Counted from the stretch's first letter, positions 6,199-12,094 are shown. The stretch is 12,094 nt of DNA from Baffinella frigidus (GCA_026770585.1 MU646455.1:379250-391343); one strand, 5' to 3'. Made by a program: numbers and translations. Notes: generated by a model from the letters alone, not told the origin.

Positions 6199-6903
6199 CA
6201 GGGATGTGACAGTGGGCTGGGGCAAGGGGAGATGTTAGACACTTTCCCATGGCTGGGGGCTGACCGCCGGTGGTGGCGACGACAGGGGCGATGATGCGGA
6301 GCTTCTCCTGCAGCCATCGCGGCATCGCCCCTGACGCCTTCTCCTCAGCGTTGTCCGCGAACTTTGACCAGTCCCCGCCGACCCAGGCCTTCCTCACTCC
6401 CCCTTCGTTGGGAGTGAGCTCCAGCACCTCCGACATTTCGCTGTGGAGCAGTCGCACCGCGAGTCAGGGGGTGCACCGTGTGCAGAACAACGACGAGGGG
6501 GTTCGACCGGCCCACCTGCTAGCTCAGCAGAGCAGTCTTCCAGCAAGTTACTCAACGAGCAGCCTGTTGCGGGAGTGTGGTGTGGGGGTGTTGGGTCCTG
6601 GCAGGGCAAACACTACGGAAGAGCGCCGCACCTGGGCCACTTCTCACACGCGGCGCGGAAGGCGGCCTCGGCCCGAGCATGGAATGTGTCCTGGATCAGC
6701 TGCCACTTGAGGAGGAACACGTCGCCCCCCCCCGGCTCGCTCCGCGCCGCTGTCACCATCGAAACGCGATTTGCGTGACGGCACGATACGTGGCGGGTGC
6801 GGCGGGAGGAAACGCCGCGGAGCGGGACGACGAACGGGCTGGCTGGGACAGCGAGGAGGAGGAGGAGGAGCAGGAGCGCGGTGGTGCTCCGCCATGCCAG
6901 CAT
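6161..6903 (-). CDS. Small secretory/plastid-targeted protein of unknown family (two exons)
   Basis: Exon 1 runs 6903-6632 and exon 2 from 6440. The 191-nt intron has a CCCAG/GTGCGG donor and a CTCCACAG acceptor, and splicing keeps the frame (Ser91). The start is chosen at 6903 because the protein then opens with a signal peptide: MLAWR, a run of eight leucines (10-17), and PASP-F24-VVP. Residues 28-54 are rich in Arg, Ser and His without acidic residues, as in a transit peptide. A Phe at the predicted cleavage point is typical of plastid import in complex red-lineage algae. The mature part includes GDVFLLKWQLIQDTFHARAE and, in exon 2, KAWVGGDWSKFADNAEEK and PRWLQEKLRIIAP, which look helical. 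I recognise no domain. Unspliced, exon 2 ends at a TGA at 6161-6163 (about 183 aa). Donors at 6194/6193 or 6165/6164, or a ~49-nt micro-intron after MGK, could change the C-terminus. Confidence 0.7.
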
Positions 6904-7331
6904 CGCCGAAGAGGGCTGCAAACGAAAATCCGGCCGATTTGGCCTTCCAAAGATTGACAAATCGAGGATGTAGCCTGAGCCTTTTTCCACCGGAAATCGG
7001 TCTTTTTCGACCGGCTCCTGAAGGGAAATGCCATTTCCTAACAAATCAATTTGAAAAATTCGAGATTGGGAAAGGGAGAGAGAGGAGGAGAGAGGGTCAG
7101 GGGAAGAGAACTCCGACCTCCTGTCGGCCGACTCCACGCGCCGCCCTGTGCTGCTGGCAAGTGCAGGGGGGATATCCGGCTCTCGCTGCTCTCGGAGGCG
7201 CCTCGCTGCGCTCTCTTGCAGCTCTCTCGGAGGCGATCTCTTGCAGCTCTCTCGGAGGCGATCCGCTGCTCTTTAAGCAGCTGTAATCAGTTACAGAAGC
7301 TCGGCGCGTTTCTTACAGAAAGACCGCCAGG
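6904..7331. promoter_or_regulatory. Divergent intergenic promoter region
   Basis: These 428 bp lie between the start codons of the minus-strand plastid-protein gene and the plus-strand GCN2-like gene, which are transcribed away from each other. The region must hold both promoters. I see no clear TATA box. The part next to the plus-strand gene has CTCGGAGGCG repeats, and the middle has a small hairpin (CGGTCTTTTTCGACCG near 6998). No foldback element is present in this segment. Confidence 0.55.
7186..7261 (+). repeat. CTCTCGGAGGCG tandem repeat upstream of the GCN2-like start
   Basis: Two exact 25-bp units (7212-7236 and 7237-7261), each ending TCTCGGAGGCGA, follow a partial earlier copy at about 7188-7200. 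It may belong to the 5' untranslated region or core promoter of the plus-strand gene. Confidence 0.75.
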
Positions 7332-7682
7332 ATGGATCTCTCGTACTCGGCTATGGATTGCTCGACGCGCGGCATGGATCTCATCGCGCTCTCCTCGATG
7401 TACTCTGAAGAGCTACAGGTGATTCCGCCGGAGGGCGACGGCGACGAGGAACCGAGTGAAGGCGAGGAAGTCCCAGCGGCGATCCGCGCACACGGCGCCG
7501 AGCTTGCAGCAGCGGGGAGAGGCGGCGCGCGGACCCTGCGGCTGCGCCTCACCCCGCGGCGTGAGCCTGACGAGCCGTGCTACGTCGAAGTCGACCTGTG
7601 GGTGTCGCTGGGCCCCTCGTACCCCACGGAGAAGGACTCGCTGCGGCTGTGTGCGCGGCCTGTCAAGGGCCTCACCGATGAG
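7332..7682 (+). CDS. Exon 1 of GCN2-like gene
   Basis: This exon encodes 117 codons, from the start through KGLTDE, and ends GATGAG/GTCCATCC. The acidic insert between residues ~33 and 48 (GDGDEEPSEGEE) and the Gly/Ala-rich loop after it lengthen the RWD domain between its first helix and the first strand. GC content and G/C third positions are much higher than in the surrounding introns. Confidence 0.75.
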
Positions 7683-10600
7683 GTCCATCCCGCAACCTCA
7701 TAGGGAAACTCCTGGAAAGTTCGGTAGTTTCCCTACGGATTTAGGTAGGACCTACCTACCGTAGGCCGTAGGGCTCCTATGGCCAAAATATCCTAGGATT
7801 TTGGCCTACGGTAGGAGTCCTAGGCAATGTCGTAGGCCCGCGACCGTCCACGTTAATCTCCATACAAGTATTAATTAATTGCTGTTGGCAACGAAAATTA
7901 CTACACGATTTGCTCATAAAAGTAGTAGTAAAGCGTTTGTGTAGTAAATGTCGTTGCACCAAAAGCAATTAATTAATACTTGTATGGAGATTAACTCCGC
8001 ACGCGCGGAGTTTTGATGCGCTAAGGGCCGCGGTGGGTGCATTTATAATTCCAAAATCCTATCAATGATTAATTAACAAAATCCTATCAATGATTAATTA
8101 ACGTCTCATGTCGAGTGCAACGTATGGAAAATCGCAACACAGGTTGTAGCCATCAACCTTAAACCTTAAACCCTAAACCCTAAACTAGACCCTAAACCCT
8201 AAACCCTGAACCCCTAAACCCTAAACCCTAAACCCTAAACCCTAAACCCTAAACCCTAAACCCTAAACCCTAGACCCTAAACCCTGAACCCTAAACCCCA
8301 AGCACCAAAATCTTAACCCCAAACCCCAAACCCAAAACCCTCAGTAAACCGTTATCCCTAAACCCGGAATCCTAAACCCTACACCCCAACCCCCACACCC
8401 CAAACCCAAAACCCCGAACCCCCCTTCCCAAACCCCAAACTCTAAACCCTAAACCCTAAACCCCAAACCCCAAACCCCAAACACTGAAGCAGGTAGCGGG
8501 ACAGTTGCAGAGGATGCTGATGGTGTATCCCTAAACCCGGAATCCTAAACCCTACACCCCAACCCCCACACCCCAAACCCCCAACACTGAAGCAGGTAGC
8601 GGGACAGTTGCAGAGGATGCTGATGGGGATGGTAGAAGAGCTGGCGAAGGACAGTCGGGAGGGGATGGTGTACCTCCTCGCGGATGCTGCGGTGCCGACC
8701 CCGAGACCCGCAACCACGTTTATCCGGGGAAACCTATTTTTCTTTCATTTGGTGGCAACGAAAATTACTACACAATTCGTTCCTATTAGGAATATAAAAG
8801 AATCTGTGTAGTAATTTTGATTGCCATCAAATGAAAGAAAAATAGGTTTCCCCGGATAAACATCGAGCAAGTGGACCCCGGACAGCACCGAAGCTGTGGG
8901 GCCAATCTTCACCCGGTGAAGATTGGCCTCTTCGACCTCCTACCGTAGGCCAATCTTCACCCGGTGAAGATTGGCCGCACCTCTCACCCCTCGATCATCA
9001 ACCCTCAACCCTCAACCCTTCACCCTCACCACTCACCCCTCAACCCTCAACCTCGCCAAGTGAACTCCAGACAGCCAAGTTAATAGGGCAATGGACTCAA
9101 AATGGGGTAGTTAGGCCTACGGCATTGCCTAGGACCTCCTACTGTAGGCCAAAATCCTAGGACTTTTTGGTCATAGGAGCCCCACGGCCTACGGTAGGCA
9201 ATACCGTAGGCCTAACTACCCCATTTCCAGACCGTTCGCCCATGAAAGTGCACCCTAGACAGCACCGGATCGACCCCCTGTCAGCACCGGGTTCAGCACC
9301 CCCGCGGCGCGACCCCTGTCAGCACCGGAGGGCCCCGCATTGGAGCAACGGCCCAGCCGCAGGAACGTCCCAGGGGGTAGTTAGGCCTACGGCATTGCCT
9401 AGGACCTCCTACCGTAGGCCGAGACGTTTTGGTCCTAGGATCCCTCGGCCTACGGTAGGAGGTTGCCACTCCTGAGCAGAGGCCCGGCGGCGAGAAGTGG
9501 GTCCTGTGCCGCACGCCACCCAACTCAGGAAGTGCCGGGTGGGCGCCGAATGAACCCAAGACAGCACCAGAGCGAGCCCCCGGCAGGCAGCACCGGAGCT
9601 TGCACCCCCAAGCCCGCCCCACCGTCTTTCAGCACACGCCGCGCGACTCAAGGGGTGGCGGGCATTACCCAGGGCTCCTGCAAACAAAAAAAAACCTACA
9701 GTAGGAGGTCCTAGGCGATGCCGTAGGCCTAACGACCCCGTTTTTAGTCCATTGCCCTGTTAACGTGGTGCTGGGCGGGCAGGTGGAGTTTCTCTCCTCG
9801 CATAACACGGACCCGCGGCGGAGCGTGCATGATGACATGCTGGAGAAGGAGGCTGAGAAGGAAGCTGCGCGGAGCCGGGCGAAACGCGAGGACGACGAGA
9901 AGGTCACACCCCTACAGAGAATCGCAGCTCGGGGTTTCGGCACCGATTGCGTGCCTCTGTGAAAAAGGCTCGCCAACAGGCTTGCACACCGCGGGCTATA
10001 TGTGACACGTTAATAGGGTAACGGCCTGAAAATGAGGTAGTTAGGCCTACGGCATTGCCTAGGACCTCCTACCGTAGGCCGAGACGTTTGACATGCTGGA
10101 GAAGGAGGCGGAGAAGGAAGCTGCGCGGAGCCGGGCGAAACGCCAGGACGACGAGAAGGTCACACCCCCACAGTCAGCCAGGGAGCTTGCTTGGATCCTA
10201 GGACCAAAAAGTCTCGGCCTACGGTAGGAGGTCCTAGGCAATGCCGTAGGCCTAACTACCCCATGTTCAGGCCGTTAGTCTGCTGACATGCACATGCCAG
10301 AAAGACCGCAGCCTGTGCTCTGCCCTGCGAAGGAAGTCTCGAGGACGACGAGAAGGTCACACCCCACAGTCAGCCAGGGAGCTTGCTTCGTGCTGACATG
10401 CACATTAATAGGGTAACGGCCTGAAAATGGGGTAGTTAGGCATACGAGATTGCCTTGGACCTCCTACCGTAGGCCGAGGGATCCTAGGACCAAAAAGTCT
10501 CGGCCTACGGTGGGAGGTCCTAGGCAATGCCGTATGCCTAACCACCCCATTTTCAGGCCGTTACCCTATTAAAGCGTCTGCAATCCCCGAACGCGCGTGT

Positions 10601-11103
10601 GAGTTTGAGGAACCCGCTCAACATTAGTCGCGAAACCCACGGAAAGTTCGGTGGTTTCTCCTACGGCATTGCCTCGGACCTCCTACCTTAGGCCAAAATC
10701 CTAGGACATTTTTGTCCTGGGAGCCCTACGGCCTACGGTAGGTAGGTCCTACCTAAATCCGTAGGGAAACTACCGAACTTTCCGTGGGTTTCCCAACTAC
10801 CGAACTTTCCGTGGGTTTCCCAATGAATCTGGGCCCCTCGTCAAAAAAATAGACAAGAAAGGACTCCGTGCAAACGCTCCGGTATAAGGAGCATCTAAAT
10901 GTGTTTAATCACGCAGGTTGAGCAAGCCACGGCGGCTACGGAGCGGGCGGCAGTGGCCAAGTTCGCAGCAGACAAGCAGGAGCTCATTCTCCAGCGCATG
11001 GCGTTTCGGTCGGAGACCCTGCCTGCTTTTTGGTTGGGGGGTTCGGGTGTCGGGTTTGAACAGGAGCCGACCGGCCTCCTGACGTGGGCAGTTTCCGTAC
11101 TGT
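7332..11103 (+). CDS. GCN2: GCN2-like RWD-domain protein, N-terminal part, four exons
   Basis: The spliced exons 7332-7682, 8596-8691, 9783-9902 and 10917-about 11050 give one continuous frame with phase-0 introns. Residues ~15-27 (DLIALSSMYSEEL) and the strand CYVEVDLWVSLGPSYP followed by KGLTDE, MVEELAKD and EGMVYLLADAAVEFL are the RWD fold. The downstream SSHNTDPRRSVHDDMLEKEA matches in position and character the segment that follows RWD in GCN2 kinases, where RWD binds the activator GCN1. A charged, Ala/Glu/Lys-rich helix follows. GCN2 phosphorylates eIF2-alpha in amino-acid starvation. No kinase or HisRS-like domain lies in the window, so the gene either continues past 12094 or is a shortened RWD protein; the last open frame stops at 11103. 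The start ATG sits in CCAGGATGG. ATGs at 7353, 7374 and 7399 are in the same exon. RWD of another protein (RWDD, IMPACT, RNF14 type) is less likely because of the DDMLEKEA match. Confidence 0.7.
7703..7838. mobile_element. Family A-related foldback element (GGGAAAC arm type)
   Basis: The left part GGAAAGTTCGGTAGTTTCCC, then CTACGGATTTAGG, is the exact reverse complement of the right part of the element at 10632-10792. The right part is a family A arm (GGCCTACGGTAGGA, CCTAGGCAATG, CGTAGGCC). The two arms pair only in the CCTACGG region. Confidence 0.7.
7852..7995. mobile_element. Palindromic MITE, CACTACAC-core family (GTTAATCTCC arm type)
   Basis: The 144-bp foldback element has outer arms GTTAATCTCCATACAAG and an AATTAATT stretch, mirrored at 7961-7995. 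The core TGGCAACGAAAATTACTACAC is at 7886-7906 and the loop is 32 nt. The outer arms are unlike those of the other four core relatives. No target duplication is evident. Confidence 0.8.
8052..8101 (+). repeat. 25-bp perfect tandem repeat
   Basis: Two exact copies of CAAAATCCTATCAATGATTA plus ATTAA lie in intron 1. Confidence 0.9.
8155..8585 (-). repeat. Interstitial CCCTAAA (telomere-like) repeat tract
   Basis: Regular CCCTAAA units (8161-8275) degrade into CCCCAAA and CCCGAAC variants. A 55-bp block beginning TATCCCTAAACCCGG occurs twice, at 8353-8407 and 8526-8580. The repeat orientation is opposite to the TTTAGGG-like tracts at 224 and 1004. The tract acts as the 3' part of intron 1. Confidence 0.9.
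8493..8524 (+). pseudogene. Truncated duplicate of exon 2 inside intron 1
   Basis: This copies the first ~30 nt of exon 2 with its upstream acceptor (ACACTGAAGCAG/GTAGCG) and breaks off at CTGATGGTG into repeat sequence. It arose with the 55-bp repeat block, so it is a tandem duplication. An in-frame mini-exon ending at ATG/GTGTAT is conceivable but would insert ten redundant residues into the RWD domain. Confidence 0.85.
8596..8691 (+). CDS. Exon 2 of GCN2-like gene
   Basis: Thirty-two codons, phase 0 at both ends, encode VAGQLQRMLMGMVEELAKD and then SREGMVYLLADAA. This is the C-terminal helical pair of the RWD domain. The acceptor is GAAGCAG/GTAGCG, with the C-rich telomere-like tract serving as a pyrimidine-rich stretch, and the donor is GCTGCG/GTGCCG. 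Confidence 0.75.
8720..8859. mobile_element. Palindromic MITE, CACTACAC-core family (TTATCCGGGG arm type), TSD ACGT/ACAT
   Basis: The 140-bp element has the same arms, core and length as the one at 4251-4390 but a different loop. The flanks ACGT (8716-8719) and ACAT (8860-8863) differ at one base. Confidence 0.8.
8900..8977. repeat. Two identical 29-bp palindromes
   Basis: GGCCAATCTTCAC...GTGAAGATTGGCC occurs at 8900-8928 and 8949-8977, separated by 20 bp that include CCTCCTACCGTA of family A. Confidence 0.85.
8998..9052 (-). repeat. Short CCCTCAA array
   Basis: About seven CCCTCAA/CCCTCAC units form another telomere-like variant. Confidence 0.75.
9081..9762. mobile_element. Composite family A element with separated arms, TSD AAGT/ACGT
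   Basis: The left arm 9081-9149 begins TAATAGGGCAATGGACTC and contains CTACTGTAGG. The arm at 9697-9762 is its best complement, sharing the unique CTACAGTAGG and GTCCATTGCCCTGTTA. A second, poorer right arm lies at 9189-9243. Between the matched arms are 540 bp that include the truncated unit at 9374-9463. The flanks AAGT (9077-9080) and ACGT (9763-9766) differ at one base. It is best read as nested or recombined family A elements. Confidence 0.65.
9374..9463. mobile_element. Truncated family A hairpin
   Basis: It starts at GGGGTAGTTAGGCCTACGG and ends at CTACGGTAGGAGG, so both terminal segments are missing. Its loop (GAGACGTTTTGGTCCTAGGA) has the opposite orientation to that at 4101. Confidence 0.75.
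9783..9902 (+). CDS. Exon 3 of GCN2-like gene
   Basis: Forty codons, phase 0, encode VEFLSSHNTDPRRSVHDDML and then EKEAEKEAARSRAKREDDEK. This joins the last RWD helix to a charged linker helix. The boundaries are CGGGCAG/GTGGAG and GAGAAG/GTCACACC. Two partial copies of its 3' end lie in the following intron. Confidence 0.75.
10011..10286. mobile_element. Family A element carrying a fragment of host exon 3
   Basis: The left arm starts TAATAGGGTAACGGCC at 10011 and reaches GGCCGAGACGTTT. The right arm resumes GGATCCTAGGACCAAAAAGT at 10193 and runs to GGCCGTTAGTC. Between them, 10090-10192 is a copy of the end of exon 3 plus ~34 nt after its donor. The left half-loop (GAGACGTTT) and right half-loop (GGATCCTAGGACC) come from opposite loop orientations, so the halves probably derive from two elements or an inversion. 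Confidence 0.8.
10090..10158 (+). pseudogene. Copy of exon 3 C-terminal part inside the family A element
   Basis: Twenty-three codons equivalent to DMLEKEAEKEAARSRAKR, then QDDEK, have one amino-acid change (Glu to Gln) and are followed by the same GTCACACC donor. The frame stays open. An AG at 10081-10082 (GGCCGAG/ACGTTT) would be in phase, but it has no pyrimidine tract, so use as an alternative exon is only possible. Confidence 0.8.
10341..10388 (+). pseudogene. Second short copy of exon 3 end plus intron start
   Basis: GAGGACGACGAGAAG is followed by GTCACACCCCACAG and CAGCCAGGGAGCTTGCTT, nearly the same as 10144-10192. Both copies share an intron sequence after CACAG that the genuine exon 3 does not have, so they come from each other or from another allele or paralogue. 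GTGCTGACATGCACAT-like words flank it on both sides (near 10280 and 10390). Confidence 0.8.
10405..10572. mobile_element. Intact family A palindromic MITE
   Basis: The 168-bp element runs from TTAATAGGGTAACGGCC to its mirror GGCCGTTACCCTATTAA. It has the same loop as the 4028 element (GGATCCTAGGACCAAAAAGT). The terminal TTAA on both sides could be part of the inverted ends or a TTAA target duplication. Confidence 0.85.
10632..10821. mobile_element. Family A-related foldback element with duplicated right end
   Basis: The arms GAAACCCACGGAAAGTTCGG and its mirror (to 10792) enclose CCTACGG/GGCCTACGG segments. A 27-bp unit starting AACTACCGAACTTTCCGTGG is repeated in tandem at 10768-10794 and 10795-10821. 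Its right arm is the reverse complement of the left part of the element at 7703. Confidence 0.75.
10917..11103 (+). CDS. Exon 4 of GCN2-like gene (3' end uncertain)
   Basis: After TTTAATCACGCAG the frame continues VEQATAATERAAVAKFAADK, then QELILQRMAF, an alanine- and charge-rich helix that extends exon 3. Beyond RSETLPAFW the sequence becomes Gly-rich and less convincing. Possible donors are TTTCG/GTCGGA, GGGTTCGG/GTGTCG and GGT/GTCGGG. If none is used the protein ends at TAA 11101-11103 (about 250 aa in total). Confidence 0.6.
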
Positions 11104-11133
11104 AATCTCCCTGGTCCACAACGGTCCACAACC

Positions 11134-11173
11134 GGGTTTAGGGTCTAGGGTCTAGTTTAGGGTGTAGGGTTTT
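11134..11173 (+). repeat. Short TTTAGGG/TCTAGGG tract
   Basis: Five or six imperfect units directly follow two GGTCCACAAC copies. Confidence 0.7.
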
Positions 11174-11475
11174 AAGGACAGCGAACGGAAGAGGACGCGA
11201 TCGCCCGCTCAGCTTCTCCCAACCCTTGTCACTCCCTGCCACCCAGCTTCTCCGAACCCTTCTCACTCCACTCCGACCCACAAGATTTCAGCTAAGTCAA
11301 CCAGCTCACCTAAGTCAACTTTCTCCTGATTTCGTTTAGATGGACCCTGCCACCATGGCCGGCATTTGACTTAAGGCGCTGGTTTTCAGGGGGAGTTGAC
11401 TTAGGCGAAATGTTCTGGATCCGAGTGCACTCCCTTCCGGCGAGCGTCTCCCAACCCTTGTCACTCCCTGCGCAT
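11174..11475. repeat. CTTCTCC..AACCCTTGTCACTCCC repeats around a hairpin; probable intron 4
   Basis: A ~28-bp phrase (CTCCCAACCCTTGTCACTCC) occurs at about 11216, in diverged form at about 11250, and at about 11446. Between the second and third copies sits an inverted repeat (11308-11403) with arms CCTAAGTCAACT...TCCTGA and the mirror ending GTTGACTTAGG, related to the AAGTCAA core. No coding frame is supported. Confidence 0.6.
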
Positions 11476-11624
11476 TCATCTCAGAAAACGAGTTCTAAAA
11501 CTCGTTTTCTTAAGTCAATTCCCCTACAAATTTGTCAACGTATGCGGAGAGTAAAGAATGAGTTGACGAATTTGTAGGGAAATTGACTTAAGAAAATGAG
11601 TTTTAGAACTCGTTTCTGAGATAA
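11476..11624. mobile_element. Palindromic MITE, AAGTCAATTC-core family, second copy, TSD GCAT
   Basis: The 149-bp element is a close copy of the one at 1917-2066, with GCAT flanks at 11472-11475 and 11625-11628. The loop (GCGGAGAGTAAAGAAT) is in the reverse orientation, showing insertion the other way round. The minus-strand open frame across it is not a gene. Confidence 0.85.
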
Positions 11625-11674
11625 GCATGCGTCCTCTCCCGTCCTCTTCGGTTCTCGCCCTGGTCCACAACATG

Positions 11675-11806
11675 CTACCACGCCAGAGTCTTGGAAGGGG
11701 TCGCCAAAAGTCAATTCCTCCTCAAGGCAGTGGTTTTCAAAAGTCAAAGAACACATCCTGTGGTGTTTTAAAAAAATTAACCCCCGCCTCCAATCTGGCG
11801 TGGTAG
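11675..11806. repeat. Terminal inverted repeat unit with short arms
   Basis: CTACCACGCCAGAG and its mirror ATCTGGCGTGGTAG bound 132 bp that include two AAAAGTCAA words. Unlike the other elements the interior is not palindromic. It may be an older or different element. Confidence 0.5.
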
Positions 11807-11867
11807 GTGTAGCGACTGGAACAGGGGTGGTGCACGAAACTGCGGTTTTTTTGAGCAGCGACCGGGA

Positions 11868-11888
11868 GCGTCAGAGAGACTGAGAGAC

Positions 11889-11941
<53 letters not shown>

Positions 11942-11956
11942 CAGAGAGAGCGAGAG
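11868..11956 (+). repeat. GA/GACA microsatellite
   Basis: (GA)n with AGAC interruptions. Overlapping open frames are low-complexity. Confidence 0.95.
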
Positions 11957-12094
11957 GCGTCATGTGCTGAAGATCTCCCGGGGTCGGGCAGGGGGGACGA
12001 CGCCGAACAACAACAACCGGGCAGGGACGTCCTAGAAGTCGGTGGGCTTTCCTCCATCCCCGGCGGCGAGAGGAAAGGATCGCCTGCCGCGGAC
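11957..12094. other. End of window, no feature recognised
   Basis: GC-rich sequence with no recognisable exon. It could be intron 4 of the GCN2-like gene or the start of a next exon beyond the window. Confidence 0.3.

Larger units (their letters stand above)
7683..8595 (+). other. Intron 1 (913 nt)
   Basis: Inferred from the GAG/GTCC donor and GAAGCAG/GTAGCG acceptor. It contains two foldback elements near its 5' end (one starts 20 nt after the donor), a 25-bp tandem repeat, about 430 bp of CCCTAAA-like repeats and a truncated duplicate of exon 2. Confidence 0.65.
8692..9782 (+). other. Intron 2 (1091 nt)
   Basis: A foldback element begins 28 nt after the donor, and a family A arm ends 20 nt before the GGGCGGGCAG/GTGGAG acceptor. 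Between them are paired 29-bp palindromes, CCCTCAA repeats, at least two more family A units and recurring GACAGCACCGG words (near 8881, 9253, 9279, 9318, 9558 and 9587). Open frames here are repeats. Confidence 0.6.
9903..10916 (+). other. Intron 3 (1014 nt)
   Basis: It contains three family A foldback elements in series and two copied fragments of exon 3, and it ends TTTAATCACGCAG before exon 4. Open frames in it derive from the repeats and exon copies. Confidence 0.6.

Noticed and set aside
6270-6778. Plus-strand open frames opposite the plastid-protein gene
   Set aside because: They are antisense shadows; the minus strand has a signal peptide and in-phase splice sites.
9167-9714. Open frames in intron 2
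   Set aside because: They cover family A arms and repeated GACAGCACCGG words and have no domain content.
10405-10572. piggyBac-type TTAA target site
   Set aside because: TTAA is part of the inverted ends in this copy, and the better-resolved relative at 4028 has a GCGT duplication, so TTAA specificity is not supported.
11101-12094. Kinase domain of the GCN2-like protein
   Set aside because: I looked for glycine-loop, HRD and DFG-like segments in all frames of the last kilobase and saw none; only repeats and hairpins are present.

Overview
The window looks like nuclear DNA of a eukaryotic microalga. It has interrupted genes with GT-AG introns, arrays of TTTAGGG/TTCAGGG (plant/algal telomere-like) repeats inside the sequence, GA microsatellites and a very high density of short palindromic transposon-like elements. 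One gene encodes an N-terminal signal peptide ending in a Phe-x-x-Pro junction and a basic Ser/Arg-rich stretch. That is the pattern of plastid targeting in algae with complex red-lineage plastids (cryptophytes, haptophytes, stramenopiles), but I cannot name the species. I see no bacterial operons, rRNA, tRNA or CRISPR.

Layout. Positions 1-6140 hold no gene I can support. They are a mosaic of dispersed repeat modules invaded by near-perfect foldback (palindromic) elements of about 140-180 bp, plus GA tracts, tandem duplications and one transduplicated gene fragment. Positions 6161-6903 (minus strand) are a two-exon gene for a small, probably plastid-targeted protein of unknown family. Positions 6904-7331 are the shared divergent promoter region. 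From 7332 to about 11103 (plus strand) lie four exons encoding an RWD domain followed by a charged helix, closely matching the N-terminus of GCN2-type eIF2-alpha kinases. The kinase part is not in the window and would lie downstream. Its three ~0.9-1.1 kb introns, all phase 0, are packed with the same foldback elements and telomere-like repeats. The remaining kilobase is probably intron 4, again with foldback elements and a GA tract.

Main discovery signal. Comparing filled and empty copies of repeats inside this window shows that many hairpins are insertions with 4-bp target-site duplications (ACAC, ATTC, AATC, AATT, ACAT, GCGT, AAGT, GCAT). They look like one or more transposon superfamilies whose members are almost pure palindromes. 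Unusually, five of them share a conserved inner core and a fixed geometry (outer arm ~34, core 21, loop ~32, core 21, outer arm ~34 bp) while the outer arms are mostly unrelated. A second core family (AAGTCAATTC) behaves the same way. One element of a third family carries a fragment of exon 3 of the neighbouring GCN2-like gene between its arms, and another element sits inside a copied fragment of the minus-strand gene. The elements are therefore tangled with exon duplication and shuffling.
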